Positions 28,492 to 29,788 of a DNA stretch of 29,788 bases are shown piece by piece. A program made the translations under genes and the position numbers. The stretch spans positions 1 to 29,788 of the forward strand of contig CAZCTC010000088.1 in NCBI GenBank assembly GCA_964501335.1, in the 5' to 3' direction. The notes under the pieces were generated by a model. That model ran no database searches. It was not told the origin of the DNA and saw only the letters and a list, made by a program, of their open reading frames with translations. This DNA comes from CAZCTC01 sp964501335. Lineage in GTDB: Bacteria; Chloroflexota; Anaerolineae; B4-G1; SLSP01. The number at the start of each line of letters is the position of its first letter. Within the stretch, counting starts at the first letter, position 1.

Positions 28492-29475
28492 TCAAGGTGC
28501 ATCAATCAAAGGAACCAATACGTCTATTCCAGGCCAATGTATTCGCTTATGTTTAAAACTATCGGGCATTCTCGAATCGAAATAACAAATAACTTGAGCA
28601 ACAGATAAATTTTGCGTTAAAGGAAGCCATAATCTTCCTGGAGTTTTTGCTTTATCCAAAGATTCCTGGCCTAAAATCAAAATATAAATTCCTTGCTCAG
28701 GATAGTTCAAACCAAATGAATAAGAAACATGGCTGCTAATTCCGTAAGAACGGTCTACTGTTTGCGGTGTTCCTATCCCGTTCATTACTTGCCCGAATTT
28801 TGGACTTTGATACCGAGAAATTACTATGCTATAAATACGCCCCTTATGTAATTCAAGTGTTCCATAGGAAAATTTTTCCGTCCATTCATAAGTAACGATC
28901 CCATTTTCTTCTTCTACCCTAGATAATGTATTATCGTAACCATATTCCTTCTTTATCCATGCAATAAACTCACTTTCATCCATCTGACTAAGAGTTTCCT
29001 TTTTCGCTCCACATAGATCACTATAAAAAACGGGTGAAAAATTTTCTCCCGGCGGTTCAAAATTAAGCTCCCTATAAAAAGATTGATCCTCATCTGAAAT
29101 CATTGACAATGAATTATCGGGTTTAGCATCAGAAAGCCAATCGATAGGGCTTGCATTTCCCTCTCGATCAATGATATAAGCACTGTCCAACTTATTTAAA
29201 GGATTAATAACAAATTGAACTATTCTTCCATCAGCCAGATTATAGGTGTAAAACCGACGACCAGACCCACTCAAAGTATCTGGCACTCCTAAATGAAATA
29301 TAATTTCATCAAAACTCATATTAATTCTGAGAAACTTAAAATCATTAATAAATAAAAATCTCTCCTTGCTTATTCGCCCGATTAAAAACAACATCAATAT
29401 CCCTACAATAAAAATAGTAGCGCTCATTATTAATTTTCTCCTTTTGGATAAAACCCACTCCAATCTTTTTGTCAT
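28492..29475 (-). CDS. Membrane-anchored protein of unknown family, paralogue of 2659-3594
   Basis: This 327-residue protein starts at ATG 29475 with GGAG seven bases upstream. A basic N-terminus (MTKRLEWVLSKRRK) precedes a single membrane helix (about 17-33, SATIFIVGILMLFLIG). It shares with the copy at 2659 FDEIIF..GVPD, YSDLCGA, GQVMNGIGTP, DRSYGISS, a YSFGLNYPEQGIYIL-type block and WPGIDVLVPLIDAP. Codon use is much more AT-rich than in the other copy, so the split is old or the copies arrived separately. The mature part is probably exported. Function is unknown. Confidence 0.75.
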   Translation of the reverse strand: MTKRLEWVLSKRRKLIMSATIFIVGILMLFLIGRISKERFLFINDFKFLRINMSFDEIIFHLGVPDTLSGSGRRFYTYNLADGRIVQFVINPLNKLDSAYIIDREGNASPIDWLSDAKPDNSLSMISDEDQSFYRELNFEPPGENFSPVFYSDLCGAKKETLSQMDESEFIAWIKKEYGYDNTLSRVEEENGIVTYEWTEKFSYGTLELHKGRIYSIVISRYQSPKFGQVMNGIGTPQTVDRSYGISSHVSYSFGLNYPEQGIYILILGQESLDKAKTPGRLWLPLTQNLSVAQVICYFDSRMPDSFKHKRIHWPGIDVLVPLIDAP

Positions 29476-29562
29476 TTAGATCTCCATAAATCGTATAAAA
29501 TCAAAGCGGGGGGTAAGCTCACTTGCAATAACCCTATAGTAATTCAAACAATGGGGCCAAAC

Positions 29563-29788
29563 TCAAAGTCCATAAAGAATATGCCACCATAGCCCTAGAA
29601 AAACGAGTGTAATCATAAGGATTACAGGAAGCTCGGAATTAAAATCCGGTCGATAAGGTTTTTTTGCGAAAAAACAAATTTTTTCTTTAATAACCGACAC
29701 TATTTGCCAGGAAAGAGGAAGACTTAAAAATATTGCTAGCAGCCTGTCGGAGTGAAAAAATAGCGCGCCCGAGTATACTTTGACGTAT
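29563..29788 (-). CDS. Partial membrane protein at the right edge
   Basis: An open frame enters from the right edge and ends at TGA 29563-29565, giving the last 74 residues. Visible are a hydrophobic segment (LLAIFLSLPLSWQIVSVI), a basic loop (KEKICFFAKKPYRPD), and a second membrane segment (LPVILMITLVFLGLWWHILY) at the C-terminus. It is absent from complete-ORF lists because its start lies outside the window. It is AT-rich like the neighbouring gene at 28492, with 87 bases between its stop and that gene's start, so the two may be co-transcribed. No family is recognised. Confidence 0.6.
   Translation of the reverse strand, partial: YVKVYSGALFFHSDRLLAIFLSLPLSWQIVSVIKEKICFFAKKPYRPDFNSELPVILMITLVFLGLWWHILYGL

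Overview
The window is an accessory region built almost entirely from mobile-element functions: replication, segregation, DNA translocation, recombination and a few cargo genes. No ribosomal RNA, tRNA or core metabolic gene was seen. The two main gene arms are GC-rich, while the cargo and right-edge genes are clearly more AT-rich. The mix of large serine recombinases, replication-relaxation-like proteins, an effector with an eCIS-type N-terminal motif, and dispersed CGCAGAG/GGAAG intergenic repeats suggests Chloroflexota (an Anaerolineae-like bacterium). That assignment is tentative, because no phylogenetic marker is present.

Layout. 1-1577: a partial gene cut by the left edge (possibly the N-terminal part of a transfer-type ATPase) and a multi-pass membrane protein, both on the minus strand. 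1778-3594: a SUKH-like protein and a membrane-anchored protein of unknown family; a paralogue of the latter lies at 28492-29475, near the far end. 3799-12523: a long minus-strand arm. In transcription order it holds two membrane proteins, an FtsK/HerA-type ATPase, ParA, a ribbon-helix-helix (RHH) partner, a DnaD-like replication protein, a DnaC-like helicase loader, an SSB-like OB-fold protein, a membrane-anchored protein and a winged-helix/nuclease-like protein. Many neighbours overlap by 4-26 bases. 12830-20258: a central control and cargo zone with small proteins, an RHH and an XRE regulator, two paralogous large serine recombinases converging tail to tail, a DUF7662-like protein, a zinc-finger/membrane protein and a metallopeptidase effector. 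20457-28355: a plus-strand arm with a strongly promoted ncRNA, a small protein, a ParM-like actin, a ParR-like RHH protein, a PD-(D/E)XK protein, a coiled-coil protein, a replication-relaxation-like protein, a D5/SF3-like ATPase and a DnaG-like primase. 28492-29788: AT-rich sequence with the second paralogue and a membrane gene cut by the right edge.

How it works together. The two arms look like one self-replicating, self-partitioning element (plasmid or integrative element). The right arm supplies primase and ATPase. The left arm supplies replication initiation/organiser, helicase loader and SSB. Segregation is covered twice, by ParA/RHH flanked by two helically phased repeat arrays and by an actin-type ParM/ParR pair. 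The serine recombinases would handle integration or resolution.

The most exciting observation is the actin-like protein at 20957-21979. Its phosphate-1 motif, normally at the N-terminus, is at the extreme C-terminus, and the protein begins at the strand that normally follows that motif. It therefore reads as a circularly permuted ParM. Other notable signals are the two phased arrays around parA, an iteron-like repeat inside the DnaD-like gene, pairs of intergenic hairpins with compensatory base changes, and a TGTCAC-N5-TGTCAC motif shared by two cargo promoters and the DnaD-gene repeat.
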